DNA from: Pseudomonas corrugata
GTDB taxonomy: Bacteria > Pseudomonadota > Gammaproteobacteria > Pseudomonadales > Pseudomonadaceae
DNA: 64,000 bases
NCBI RefSeq assembly: GCF_001269905.1
Contig: NZ_LHVK01000014.1
Coordinates: 62,397 to 126,396, forward strand
Direction: 5' to 3'
Positions 51,045 to 59,394 of this stretch are shown in pieces; the stretch's first letter is position 1; each line of letters begins with the position of its first letter. The notes under the pieces are model-generated. The model did no database searches and was not told the DNA's origin. It saw nothing but the letters and a program-made list of their open reading frames with translations. The position numbers and the translations under genes were made by a program.

Positions 51045-51419
51045 GAGGTAATGCCCTCTGCTTAAGTGGGCTCGCTATTGTTGTGCACCTGGCCCGGGTA
51101 AGGCAGTGCATGCGCCTATCATCGTGCAGCTTGCCACGGTTGTCGCGGTTTTGTGGTGAAAAGCTCCGGGAAATAATGGTTGGAGCTTATGTGGGACTTT
51201 GGCTTTTCGCTGGTTTGACGCTTGTTGGCTTGTAATTCTTCTTGTCTGGGCCAGTGCCAGACAACCCTTGGCAAACCAGTGGAGCCAGGCTTGATTTCAG
51301 CTGAAGGACATTCGCAGGATTTCGGTTTTGTTTAATTCATTTGCGAATTAAATATCAATTTATATCCGTATGTGTACTATCCTGTAGGCATCATCCGGTA
51401 ACAAAGGGGCCCAAATCCC
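51045..51419. promoter_or_regulatory. Divergent LysR / xre promoter region with Xre operator
   Basis: 375 bp without a gene. Near the xre side it holds a perfect 8-bp inverted repeat TTTAATTC-ATTTGC-GAATTAAA (51331-51352) in AT-rich DNA, and TACTAT (51375-51380) as a possible -10. Type II antitoxins usually repress their own operon from such sites. The LysR-proximal half shows no clear feature. Confidence 0.5.
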
Positions 51420-51830
51420 ATGGCTACTTCCTCCATCAACCTCACCGCACAGCAACAACTGGATTCCCCGGACGCGGGTCGAATCGCGTTGAAGTTTTTC
51501 TTCAACCTCATGGAATTGTGGGGCTGCAGCGTCGAGCAACAGCGCATCTTGCTGGGCAAGGTTGGGAACACGACCTTCTACAAATACAAACAACTACCCG
51601 CCAACGTCAGGTTGCCCCGCGACACCTTGGAGCGTATTTCCTATCTCATGGGTATACACAAGGCGCTGAGCATCATCTTCAGCAACAGCCGGGACCGGGC
51701 CTATCAATGGGTCAGCAGTCCCAACGCCGCTGCGCCGTTCAACGGCCAGTCGGCGCTGTCCTACATGCTGGCCGGGCGGGTGGTGGATATCGCTGATGTG
51801 CGGCGCTACCTCGACGGAGTACGCGGTTGA
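51420..51830 (+). CDS. Xre/MbcA/ParS-type antitoxin
   Basis: 136 aa antitoxin of the RES-Xre family. An N-terminal helical DNA-binding part (about 20-75, with LLGKVGNTTFYKYKQL) is followed by a C-terminal DUF2384-like toxin-binding part (LSIIFSNSRDRAYQWVSSPN, GQSALSYMLAGRVVDIADVRRYL in parts). It overlaps the RES toxin gene by 4 bp, so antitoxin is made first. Confidence 0.9.
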   Translation: MATSSINLTAQQQLDSPDAGRIALKFFFNLMELWGCSVEQQRILLGKVGNTTFYKYKQLPANVRLPRDTLERISYLMGIHKALSIIFSNSRDRAYQWVSSPNAAAPFNGQSALSYMLAGRVVDIADVRRYLDGVRG

Positions 51831-52507
51831 TGACGCCACTTCTGACGGACCCGCAATGGAAGGGTGCCTATCGGATCGTCAATAGCAGCTTCCCGCCGAT
51901 CACTCTATTCGAGGACGTACTCGACCCCGAGGATTTGCCCACGGCCTATGCTCTGGAAGCGCTGACCAACGATCGATTGATGGAAGAGGCCGGCATGCTG
52001 TCGCGGGTCCGTCCCGAGGACCGGGTTTCCGGGCCCGGTTCCTCGCCAGTGATGGCGGCGTTCACTCATATTGGCAAAAGCAGCCGCTTCAGCGATGGCA
52101 CCTTCGGCGTCTACTATGCCGCCAGCAGCCAGGAAGCCGCTATTGCCGAGACCTGCTATCACCAGGCGCGCTTTCTCGGGGCAACCAATGAGCCGGACCT
52201 TGAGTTGACCATGCGCACCTACGTCAACCAGGTCATCAAGCCCTTGCACGACATCCGCCACGATTACCCCCACCTCCACGACCCGGACCCCACCGCCTAC
52301 GGCCCGTCCCAGGTATTCGCCCGGCAACTGCGTGAAACATTATCCTGGGGCCTGCTCTATAACAGTGTCCGTCTGCCCGGCCACGAATGCGTCGCCGCAT
52401 TTCGCCCACCAGCGGTTTCGATTCCGGTGCAGGGCAAGCATATCCGGTATGTCTGGAGCGCCCAGAAGCGGGAAATTTCGTTTGTGTTTGAGGTGAGTCA
52501 GGTGTGA
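51827..52507 (+). CDS. RES-domain toxin
   Basis: 226 aa. Characterised RES toxins, including one from P. putida, degrade NAD+ and stop growth. The RES core is recognisable: R in GAYRIVNSSFPP near residue 12, the SRFSDGTFGVYYAASSQEAAIAE segment near 85-107 with Tyr and Glu of the proposed site, and GLLYNSVRLPGHECVAAFRP near 180. Coupled to its Xre antitoxin. A mobile or phage-defence role is possible but not shown. Confidence 0.9.
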   Translation: MMTPLLTDPQWKGAYRIVNSSFPPITLFEDVLDPEDLPTAYALEALTNDRLMEEAGMLSRVRPEDRVSGPGSSPVMAAFTHIGKSSRFSDGTFGVYYAASSQEAAIAETCYHQARFLGATNEPDLELTMRTYVNQVIKPLHDIRHDYPHLHDPDPTAYGPSQVFARQLRETLSWGLLYNSVRLPGHECVAAFRPPAVSIPVQGKHIRYVWSAQKREISFVFEVSQV

Positions 52508-52539
52508 TTCGAAAATAATAAAAGCTCTAACAGAATCAG

Positions 52540-52568
52540 CTTTGTGGCGAGGGAGCGCACTCCGTCGC
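52540..52568. repeat. Degenerate GTGGCGAGGGAG repeat
   Basis: TTTGTGGCGAGGGAGCGCAC followed by CTCCGTCGCC: a short, eroded dyad of the same family as the repeat after hslR, in the convergent gap between the RES toxin and the chemoreceptor. Confidence 0.5.
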
Positions 52569-52587
52569 CAAAAAATAGATTGAGCGA

Positions 52588-54195
52588 TCAGATCTTGAAC
52601 TGCTGCACCGAAGACTGCATCGACCCCGCCGCAGTGTTCAGTTGATTGGCGGTTTGCTGCAGGTGATGAATAGAGAGTGTGTTTTCCCGTGACTGGGCGG
52701 CAATCGATTCCACCCGCTGAGCCATCTCATCACTGGCCTTCGATTGCTCGGCAATCGTCTGGGAAATTTCCTCGACCACTTCGGCGGCATGACGGGCGCC
52801 GGTTCGGATTTCGCTGATGGACACCCCGGCCTGCTGGGCCAGGTTCACTCCTTCGTCCACGCGACTGACGCAGGCCTGCATGTTTGACACGGCATCCCGG
52901 GCACTGGTCTGGATGCGCTCGATCATCGCAGTGATTTCCTGGGTGGACTGGGTGGTACGCGCCGCCAGGTTGCGCACTTCATCGGCGACCACGGCAAAAC
53001 CCCGACCTGCCTCCCCGGCACGGGCGGCCTCGATGGCGGCGTTGAGCGCCAGCAGGTTGGTTTGCTCGGCGATGCTCTTGATCACCTGGATGATGGAATG
53101 AATGTCTTCGGACGAAGCGTCCAGCGCCGTAATCTTGGAGGAGGACTGATTGACCACCTCGGCGATGCGGCTCATACCTTCCACCACTCCAAGAATCACT
53201 TGGCCGCCGCTGCTCGCCAATTGTTCCGACTGCGCTGAGATCGTCCGCGCGCTATCGGCATGCTGATGGATCTGGCTGATGTTCGCCATCATCTGCTCCA
53301 TGCTCGCCGCCATGCTGGTTGCGCTCTGGGCCTGTTGATCGGCGCTAGAGACGATTTGCCTGGCAGTGTCGCCCAAGGTGCGGGACGTGCCGTGCAGCTC
53401 ATCACTCTGGCTGCGGATCGTGGCGATCATCTGCCGCAGGTTGGCTTGCATCTGTTCAATGACGCTCTGCAATTGGCCCAGTTCATCCTTGCCGTGCGCC
53501 CCCATGGACCGCTGCAAATCGCCTTGGGAAATCGCCTGGGTATTGAGGATGATTTTATTCAACGGTGTGAGCACAGCGTTGACCAAGCTCCAGGACGACA
53601 GTATCAGTGCCACACAGGTGGCCAATAACGTCCCGATCAGCCAGCGCCCCGAAGATTGGATGCTCTCATCCTGATGCTCGCGAGAAGCCTGGGCCTGATT
53701 CTCGATCAGCTCGCTCACGGCTTCATTACGCTCTTCCAATGCCGAAAACGCTGCGTTGAATTCCGTCCGCAGCGCTTGTGTATCCTTGGCGCCACCCAGC
53801 ACTTTGCCGATTACCTGCTTGGCTTTATCAATGTAGGTATCGGCCTGTGGTTTCAATTCGACGATGGCCTTGGCGACTTCCGCCGGCAACTTAGCCTCGG
53901 CGTTCTCGGCAATCACCTTGCGCATCCGTTGCGAATGCTCGTCAAAAGCCTCCTGCACTTCCTTGGCCTCCTGAACATCACCGGGCGTTGCCACCAGCGC
54001 AGCCAAGACATCGGCACGAATGGCATCGTGCATCATGTCCGCCTCCATGTGCTTGCGCATGGCTGAAATACTGGTCTCGTTCTCCGCTAGGGACGCGGTC
54101 ATGGAGGTATGCCCCCACAACCCGATACCGCCGAGTAGAAGAGCAAAGAAAAGACTGACCAACCCCGAAGCGATGATCTTGGTGCGGATCTTCAT
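52588..54195 (-). CDS. Methyl-accepting chemotaxis protein
   Basis: 535 aa. TM1 about 8-30, periplasmic helical-bundle sensor about 31-185 (4HB/TarH type, charged and Ala-rich), TM2 about 187-210, HAMP, then the signalling domain with the hairpin tip EQTNLLALNAAIEAARAGEAGRGFAVVADEVR (in parts) near 380. No CheR-binding pentapeptide at the C-terminus (ends QQFKI). The ligand is unknown. Confidence 0.93.
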   Translation of the reverse strand: MKIRTKIIASGLVSLFFALLLGGIGLWGHTSMTASLAENETSISAMRKHMEADMMHDAIRADVLAALVATPGDVQEAKEVQEAFDEHSQRMRKVIAENAEAKLPAEVAKAIVELKPQADTYIDKAKQVIGKVLGGAKDTQALRTEFNAAFSALEERNEAVSELIENQAQASREHQDESIQSSGRWLIGTLLATCVALILSSWSLVNAVLTPLNKIILNTQAISQGDLQRSMGAHGKDELGQLQSVIEQMQANLRQMIATIRSQSDELHGTSRTLGDTARQIVSSADQQAQSATSMAASMEQMMANISQIHQHADSARTISAQSEQLASSGGQVILGVVEGMSRIAEVVNQSSSKITALDASSEDIHSIIQVIKSIAEQTNLLALNAAIEAARAGEAGRGFAVVADEVRNLAARTTQSTQEITAMIERIQTSARDAVSNMQACVSRVDEGVNLAQQAGVSISEIRTGARHAAEVVEEISQTIAEQSKASDEMAQRVESIAAQSRENTLSIHHLQQTANQLNTAAGSMQSSVQQFKI

Positions 54196-54603
54196 TGTCG
54201 ATTGCTCCTGGAGCGGCGATTTCTGGGCAAGTGTAGTCGAGCGCCTGTGAGGGCTTGGGGCAGTGATGCGTCTATTGGGGTATCGGCAAGGGAGAAGTTA
54301 AATGAGTGCCGCATAGCGCCTTGCGGCGAGGGGGTGGGCATTCACTGCCCTGAATTCCGATGTGCGGATCGCTTACCTCTATTTGAATAGTCTTGAGAGC
54401 GCTAAAGGGAGTAGCCATGCCCCCGCCGTTTGTCGGAACTGTCATTCCTGACAGTGCCAGCGGACCGAGGAATCCTTCACGCTGACGCTGAAAGACATTC
54501 GGTTTTTTCAGGCCCGTTACTAATGCTTGATCCGCCTGTTTAGTCTCGGGAATCAAGGTTCGGCGTGATGCTCCGGGTCGTCCGGCTTAAGTAAGGTGTC
54601 AGA
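54196..54603. other. Intergenic gap before the alpha/beta hydrolase
   Basis: 408 bp between divergent genes. No tRNA, ORF or strong palindrome was found. It marks the transition into lower-GC accessory DNA. Confidence 0.5.
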
Positions 54604-55539
54604 ATGAATCGGCTTATTCATCCAGGCGTAATATCCGCCTCGTCAGATGGAGCAAATATTGTCGTTGACTGTGCGACATTCAGAAGTGAGTACGCGAACG
54701 TAAACGGCATTCGCATGCACTATTTGGTGAGCGGTGATGGTGAGCAGCCGGTCTTGTTGATTCACGGGTTTCCAGGAAGCTGGAGAAATTGGAAATCCCT
54801 GATGGGAAGGCTCCTGCGCGCGGGCTATACCCCTATCGTTCCAGATTATCGTGGCGCTGGAGAAACGGATATCTCGAAGGATGGATACGATAAAAGGAAC
54901 ATGGCACTCGACCTCCATGAATTGGTCGCCGTCCTGAAACTGGGGCGACTGGATATTGTCGGTCACGACATGGGGCTGATTATCGCCTACGCCTATGGCG
55001 CACTCTATCCGCAGGAAACCAAGCACATCATTTTGATGGATGGATTCGTCCCGGGACTCCCAGGCTGGGAAATCCCTTATAACGGCAATCCGGCGAATGG
55101 CACTGCCAGCAAATGGCATTTTCGTTTCTTCGGCGAAACAGCGTTGAAAATGATTCGAGGGCAGGAAAAAACTTATCTGGACATGTTTTTTGATGAGTTC
55201 GTATATCCAGGCAATCCTAAAGTTGATGATGAGGTGCGCAACGCATTGGTAATGGATTACTCCCGGCCTGGGCGAATGGAAGCGGCATTCAAACTCTATT
55301 CAGCTTGGGTGGAAAGTGATGCAGATGACAATCAGGCGTTTGCTCAGAACAAATTGGCCGTACCAGTACTCACCATCGGCGGAGATCATTCAAGAGGCAA
55401 GACGTTGGCCGAGCAGGTAAGCCATATCAGTTACCGACCGCATTCACTGATTTTACAGAACACGGGTCATTGGGTACTGGAAGAAAAGGCGCAGGCTACC
55501 GCCCAGGCAATTCTGGATTTTCTGCAAGATCGTCAATGA
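54604..55539 (+). CDS. Alpha/beta hydrolase, epoxide hydrolase / dehalogenase clade
   Basis: 311 aa. Oxyanion motif HGFPGSWRNW near residue 51, nucleophile Asp in VGHDMGLIIAYAYG near 120, and catalytic His in NTGHWVLEE near 292. An Asp nucleophile (not Ser) marks the epoxide hydrolase/haloalkane dehalogenase group. Codon use is visibly more AT-rich than the core genes, suggesting recent acquisition. About 35 N-terminal residues precede the usual core. Substrate unknown. Confidence 0.85.
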   Translation: MNRLIHPGVISASSDGANIVVDCATFRSEYANVNGIRMHYLVSGDGEQPVLLIHGFPGSWRNWKSLMGRLLRAGYTPIVPDYRGAGETDISKDGYDKRNMALDLHELVAVLKLGRLDIVGHDMGLIIAYAYGALYPQETKHIILMDGFVPGLPGWEIPYNGNPANGTASKWHFRFFGETALKMIRGQEKTYLDMFFDEFVYPGNPKVDDEVRNALVMDYSRPGRMEAAFKLYSAWVESDADDNQAFAQNKLAVPVLTIGGDHSRGKTLAEQVSHISYRPHSLILQNTGHWVLEEKAQATAQAILDFLQDRQ

Positions 55540-56030
55540 CGAGTATCGATGACGCCACAGTGCAGCGACGTGGGCGAAAGGAAAGGGAAGCTCAGAACGT
55601 AGGCTGACGCTTGTTACGTCATTTATTTACGTAAGGGAAAAACAAAGCCCCCGCATTTCTGCGAGGGCTTCGTCTTGTATGGTGCCGGCACCAGACGGAC
55701 GGTATCTTTCGACTGAGCCAGGTTTTCCGGGCGCCTGGATTTCGCTGGAAAACTCGGCGTACCCCAACTAGTAACTATAAATAAATCAGCTAGGTATGGC
55801 GTTCGGTGGAATCAAGCTCGGGATATTTGAGATGTAAGTACGCTGTCTGTCTGTAAGTAATTTAGAGCCGCATTCAGAGACAGAGCACTCGACCCCAGTC
55901 ACGGAGTTGCCAGTTCGTGAAATGCTGAAGGTGATCCACCAACGCAGCGTTTCGATACTGTCGCCATATTGGCGCGCGCCAGTCCAATATGACGAAGTAC
56001 CCGGCCAAGCTACCCGGAACAATTAAGTTA
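55540..56030. other. Gap with a tRNA-Thr 3'-end remnant and cassette 1 left end
   Basis: 490 bp without a credible gene. It contains the left att-like repeat (55641-55694). Beyond it, about 330 bp of unrecognised sequence precede the tetR stop; short ORFs there (for example 55786-56022 on the minus strand) look random. Confidence 0.6.
55641..55694 (-). repeat. att-like repeat A: tRNA-Thr 3' tip plus terminator
   Basis: 54 bp nearly identical to the end of the intact tRNA-Thr gene at 62.9 kb: AACAAAGCCC, the CGCATTTCTGCG terminator hairpin, CTTGTATGGTGCCGGCACCAG. Only about 15 nt of tRNA sequence (55680-55694) are kept. Marks the left end of cassette 1. Confidence 0.85.
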
Positions 56031-56678
56031 CTATTCGCCCGCGTGGTCGGTGCGACCGTGCGCGGCGATGAACATGGCGACGGCCGACCGGCAATAGGAT
56101 TCGATTTCGTCGTCGTCCTCTGCTTTCGCCTCATCGAAGCGCGCGATAATCAGGAGATCGGATCCTTTGAAAAGCGCGGCAAACAAGCGGGCGGACTGGA
56201 GAGGATCGGGCACGTTCAGAACCGCCTTCGCGTGCAACTGACGCAACAGGGCCTCGATTTGGGCGATGACATAGGCGGGGCCGGCTTCGTATTGGCGCTT
56301 GCTTAACGATTTTTGATTCGTCTTGTCGGCCATGATCATGGCTTCGACACTCCGCACGTCCGGGCTCAACAGCGTGCGAAGCAGGGTTGATCCCACCGCC
56401 ATTAGCTGATCTTCGGCCGAACCGCCGACGCCTTCAAAAAGAGCTTGTGGTGCAAACTGCTGGCAGTGGGCCGCAATGGCTGCGCTGAACAGCGCCTCCT
56501 TATTCTCGAAGTGCCGATAGATGCTTAGCTTGGATATCTTCGCCCGCTTGGCGACCTTATCCATGGTCGTCGCTTGAAAACCCAACTCCACAAAAAGTTC
56601 GCACGCGGCGTCGGCTATCGTTTGGCCAAGCGCCTCGTTGGCCGGCCGGCCGCGCCGGCTCTGGCTGTTTTCGCTCAT
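56031..56678 (-). CDS. TetR-family repressor
   Basis: 215 aa. N-terminal HTH about 10-60 (FVELGFQATTMDKVAKRAKISKLSIYRHFENKEALF, in parts), then an all-helical ligand domain similar to AcrR-type C-terminal domains. Divergent from a three-gene operon, with a highly symmetric operator in the 108-bp gap. The GC-rich codon use resembles alphaproteobacterial genes, and the gene lies inside tRNA-derived repeats, so horizontal transfer is likely. Confidence 0.9.
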   Translation of the reverse strand: MSENSQSRRGRPANEALGQTIADAACELFVELGFQATTMDKVAKRAKISKLSIYRHFENKEALFSAAIAAHCQQFAPQALFEGVGGSAEDQLMAVGSTLLRTLLSPDVRSVEAMIMADKTNQKSLSKRQYEAGPAYVIAQIEALLRQLHAKAVLNVPDPLQSARLFAALFKGSDLLIIARFDEAKAEDDDEIESYCRSAVAMFIAAHGRTDHAGE

Positions 56679-56690
56679 AAAAAATTCCAG

Positions 56691-56734
56691 TACTTGACAG
56701 TATTCTAATTCTTAAATTAGGGTACTCTGAAGTA
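56691..56734. promoter_or_regulatory. 44-bp symmetric operator between tetR and the flavoprotein gene
   Basis: Two TACT-N4-AGTA palindromes (56691-56702 and 56723-56734) flank a third palindrome CTAATT-CTTA-AATTAG (56705-56720); all share the same centre of symmetry and the outer two are 32 bp apart. A TTGACA -35 box (56694-56699) lies inside the left site. This is a strong candidate TetR operator covering both divergent promoters. Confidence 0.7.
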
Positions 56735-56786
56735 TCTTAAGTATGCAAGCCGATCCCCCTTAATCCACAGCGCGGAGCCCATCACC

Positions 56787-57680
56787 ATGAATGACGTCAT
56801 CATCATCGGCGGCAGTTTTGCAGGTCTTGCCGCCGCCTTGCAGCTCGGCCGTGCCCGGCGCAAGGTCATCGTTCTCGACACCGGCCTGCCGCGCAATCGC
56901 TTCGCCGACCACTCGCATGGCCTGCTCGGCCACGACCACAAGCCACCGCTGGAGATCCTGGTCGAGGCACGGCAGCAGCTGGCGCGTTATCCCACGGTCA
57001 GGCTGGTCACTGCCTGTGCCGAGAGCGTCTGCGGCGCTATCGACGATTTCTCTGTCCTTACTGGCGATGGCGAAAGCCTCAGGGCGCGCCGCCTGATCCT
57101 GAGCTATGGCGTCGCCGACCAGATGCCTGAAGTTCCCGGCTTTGCCGAAGGCTGGGGCAGCTCCATCGTGCCTTGTCCCTATTGCGACGGCTTTGAGGTT
57201 GCTGGTCGGCATTGGGGCCTCGTCTGGTCCGGCCCGCCGTCGCACAACTACGTCAGGCTGTACCACGACTGGACCGAAACGCTGACGGTCTTCGCGGATG
57301 GTCACGACATTCCAGCCAATATCCGGGCCGATCTGGCACTCCGCCATACCCCTGTCGTCGATGGCAGAATCACTGAAATCGACCATGACGAGAGCCATAG
57401 CGCCATCGTCAGGCTCGACGCCGGCCCCTCTGTCGCGGTCGACATTCTGTTCGCGCATCCGCGCAACAAGCCATCCGCGCGCCTGCATGAATCGCTGGGC
57501 CTCGCCACGGTCAATACGCCCCAGGGCATCGCCCTCAAAGTCGACGAGCGCCGCGAAACCAGCATGCCCGGCGTTTACGCCGCGGGCGACCTCGCCAATC
57601 CCCTCATGTCTTCGGTCACCACGGCATCATGGCAAGGTGCGATGGCGGGAGTCTTCGCCCAGCAGTCGATGCTGGTTTGA
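56787..57680 (+). CDS. Thioredoxin-reductase-like FAD protein with CPYC motif
   Basis: 297 aa. FAD site IIIGGSFAGLAAALQLGRA at residue 5, redox CPYCDGFEVAG near 131-141, and the second FAD motif GVYAAGDLANP near 266. The place where thioredoxin reductase has its NADPH motif (GxGxxA) reads VWSGPPSHNYVRLYHDW, with no glycine pattern. That combination is typical of the GliT/HlmI/DepH dithiol oxidases that use O2 and make or protect disulfide metabolites. Same strand as the ABM and methyltransferase genes; probable operon controlled by the TetR repressor. Confidence 0.82.
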   Translation: MNDVIIIGGSFAGLAAALQLGRARRKVIVLDTGLPRNRFADHSHGLLGHDHKPPLEILVEARQQLARYPTVRLVTACAESVCGAIDDFSVLTGDGESLRARRLILSYGVADQMPEVPGFAEGWGSSIVPCPYCDGFEVAGRHWGLVWSGPPSHNYVRLYHDWTETLTVFADGHDIPANIRADLALRHTPVVDGRITEIDHDESHSAIVRLDAGPSVAVDILFAHPRNKPSARLHESLGLATVNTPQGIALKVDERRETSMPGVYAAGDLANPLMSSVTTASWQGAMAGVFAQQSMLV

Positions 57681-57783
57681 GAGCACAGATACCCTTCTTC
57701 GGTTGTCGCAGGCTACTAAAAGGCTGCTTCCAAGCAGCATCGATCATGCCATTTTCAATTTCGCAGTAGACGGGAGCATCACC

Positions 57784-58173
57784 ATGGCCGACCTGAAGCC
57801 GCAAGACCGTAAATTCAAACCGCTGGACGATAAATTCCCGCTTGAGCGCCAACTCGGCATCGCGGCCGCGCCAGTCGTGCTAATCAACCTCTTCACGCTC
57901 GATTACGCCGACGAAGCGGGCTTCCTGGACGCTTTCAAGGCGGCCGCCGAGATCATAACCAAGCTACCGGGCTTCATTTCCATGCAACTGCATCGAGCGA
58001 TCGGCGATAGCCCGACTTATCTGAACTATGTGGTGTGGGAATCCACCGAGACGGTCCGCGCCGGCCTCACCCATCCCGAGTTCGTCGCGAAGCTTTCGGC
58101 CTATCCGTCATCCGTCGTAGGCAGCCCGCACCTGTTCCAGAAGGTCGCCGTTCCCGGCTTTTGCACGGCCTAG
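57784..58173 (+). CDS. Antibiotic biosynthesis monooxygenase (ABM)-domain protein
   Basis: 129 aa, starting MADLKPQDRKFKPLDDKF; GGGAGC precedes the ATG. Ferredoxin-like ABM fold about 30-120 (VVLINLFTLDYADEAGFLDAF ... PGFISMQLHRAIGDSPTYLNYVVWESTETV, in parts). Such domains act as cofactor-free monooxygenases or as small-molecule binders. It lies 103 bp after the flavoprotein gene and 28 bp before the methyltransferase gene. Confidence 0.78.
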   Translation: MADLKPQDRKFKPLDDKFPLERQLGIAAAPVVLINLFTLDYADEAGFLDAFKAAAEIITKLPGFISMQLHRAIGDSPTYLNYVVWESTETVRAGLTHPEFVAKLSAYPSSVVGSPHLFQKVAVPGFCTA

Positions 58174-58201
58174 TTAAGGCGAATCAAAACGAGGAGATGT
58201 C

Positions 58202-59074
58202 ATGACAGAGCAAAATGCCTATCAGGTAGCCGACTGGAATGGCCAAAGTGGAGAGTACTGGGCCGCCAACCAGGCCCGGCTCGACGCCATGTTCGCGGTG
58301 TTCGGCCAGGCCGCGATAGAAGCCGCCGCGCCTGCGACGGGCGAACGCGTGCTGGACGTCGGCTGCGGCGCGGGTGCCTCGAGTCTGGCTCTGGCCGCTC
58401 GGGTCGGCGCGGGCGGCCATGTGCTAGGCGTGGACATATCCGAACCGTTGATCGGCCGAGCGCGTGCGTTTGCACCAAAGGATACGCCGGTCCTGTTCCG
58501 GGTGGCCGACGCCAGCAGCACCGAGTTGCCCGAGGGAGCGTTCGACATCCTGTTCTCGCGTTTCGGGGTGATGTTCTTCGACGATCCGACTGGGGCGTTT
58601 GCCCATATGCGGCGTGCGCTGCGGCCGGGCGGGCGGGTCGCTTTCGTCTGCTGGCGCGGCGTGGCCGAGAACGATTGGCTGCGCCTGCCGATGGGCGCGA
58701 TCAAGGACATCGTCCCGCTACCCGCGCCGCCCGGTCCAGAAGCGCCCGGCCCGTTCTCGTTCGGCGACCGGGGACGAGTGACGCGCATCCTGACGGCGGC
58801 CGGATTTACCGATATCGCTATCGCGCCCTTCGATGCTTCCATCCCGTTCGGCGAGGGCGGGACGCGGGACGCGGCGATCGACGATGCGGTGAAGATGGCC
58901 TTCGAGGGCGGCCCGCTGTCGCTTGTGCTCGCGGATCAGCCCGACGACATCCGCGCCCACGCCTGGGCCGCGGTTCGTGCCGCCTTTGCGGGCCTCCCCG
59001 GCGAGCGGTCGGTGATGATCGACGGCGCGGCGTGGATCGTCATGGCACGCAATCCGGCAGCTAGCAGCGACTAA
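58202..59074 (+). CDS. SAM-dependent class I methyltransferase
   Basis: 290 aa. SAM motif I VLDVGCGAGASSLALA near residue 50, motif II acidic GVDISEPLIGRAR near 75, motif III DILFSRFGVMFFDDP near 116. UbiE-like core with a C-terminal extension. Third gene of the TetR-controlled operon. Together with a GliT-like flavoprotein, a thiol or small-molecule methylation role is one possibility; nothing here fixes the substrate. Confidence 0.85.
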   Translation: MTEQNAYQVADWNGQSGEYWAANQARLDAMFAVFGQAAIEAAAPATGERVLDVGCGAGASSLALAARVGAGGHVLGVDISEPLIGRARAFAPKDTPVLFRVADASSTELPEGAFDILFSRFGVMFFDDPTGAFAHMRRALRPGGRVAFVCWRGVAENDWLRLPMGAIKDIVPLPAPPGPEAPGPFSFGDRGRVTRILTAAGFTDIAIAPFDASIPFGEGGTRDAAIDDAVKMAFEGGPLSLVLADQPDDIRAHAWAAVRAAFAGLPGERSVMIDGAAWIVMARNPAASSD

Positions 59075-59394
59075 CAGGGGAGACGCCCCCGCACGGTGGA
59101 TCGAGGGGGATTTTCCTAAGCGATGAGTGAGTAATTGCATGGTCAGCAAATAGTAATAGCGCGTCGATTCAGTGTGCTGGTTTAGCTGGTGATTCAAAAA
59201 CCACTCAAGGTGTTTCCTCTGCCAAGTCCATGGATTGTCGCGTTGCCAGCGCTCCCGAAAAAGGGGGCGGATTTATTTTCTTGATCAGAAAATGAGGGAA
59301 TCGTGCACAGGAATGCTACGTTTCAATACAACATCCCCTCAGCCAGTATTGCTTACGTATCGAGCCAAGACGCGCACCCAAAGGAGACCCCGTA
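59075..59394. other. Gap between methyltransferase and BRCT gene
   Basis: 320 bp. No gene, tRNA or clear repeat seen. GC drops compared with the flanking operon, consistent with a join between two pieces of accessory DNA. Confidence 0.4.

Noticed and set aside
55786..56022. 78-aa minus-strand ORF in the gap left of tetR
   Set aside because: Another frame (55874-56134) is equally open, neither resembles a known family, and no ribosome site is seen.
56787..57680. Canonical thioredoxin reductase (trxB)
   Set aside because: CPYC and the FAD motifs fit, but the NADPH-binding glycine motif is not visible and the genetic context is an accessory operon.
57298..58173. 291-aa ORF spanning the flavoprotein end and the ABM gene
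   Set aside because: The first part is an out-of-frame shadow of the flavoprotein; only the segment from the ATG at 57784 has ABM similarity and a ribosome site.
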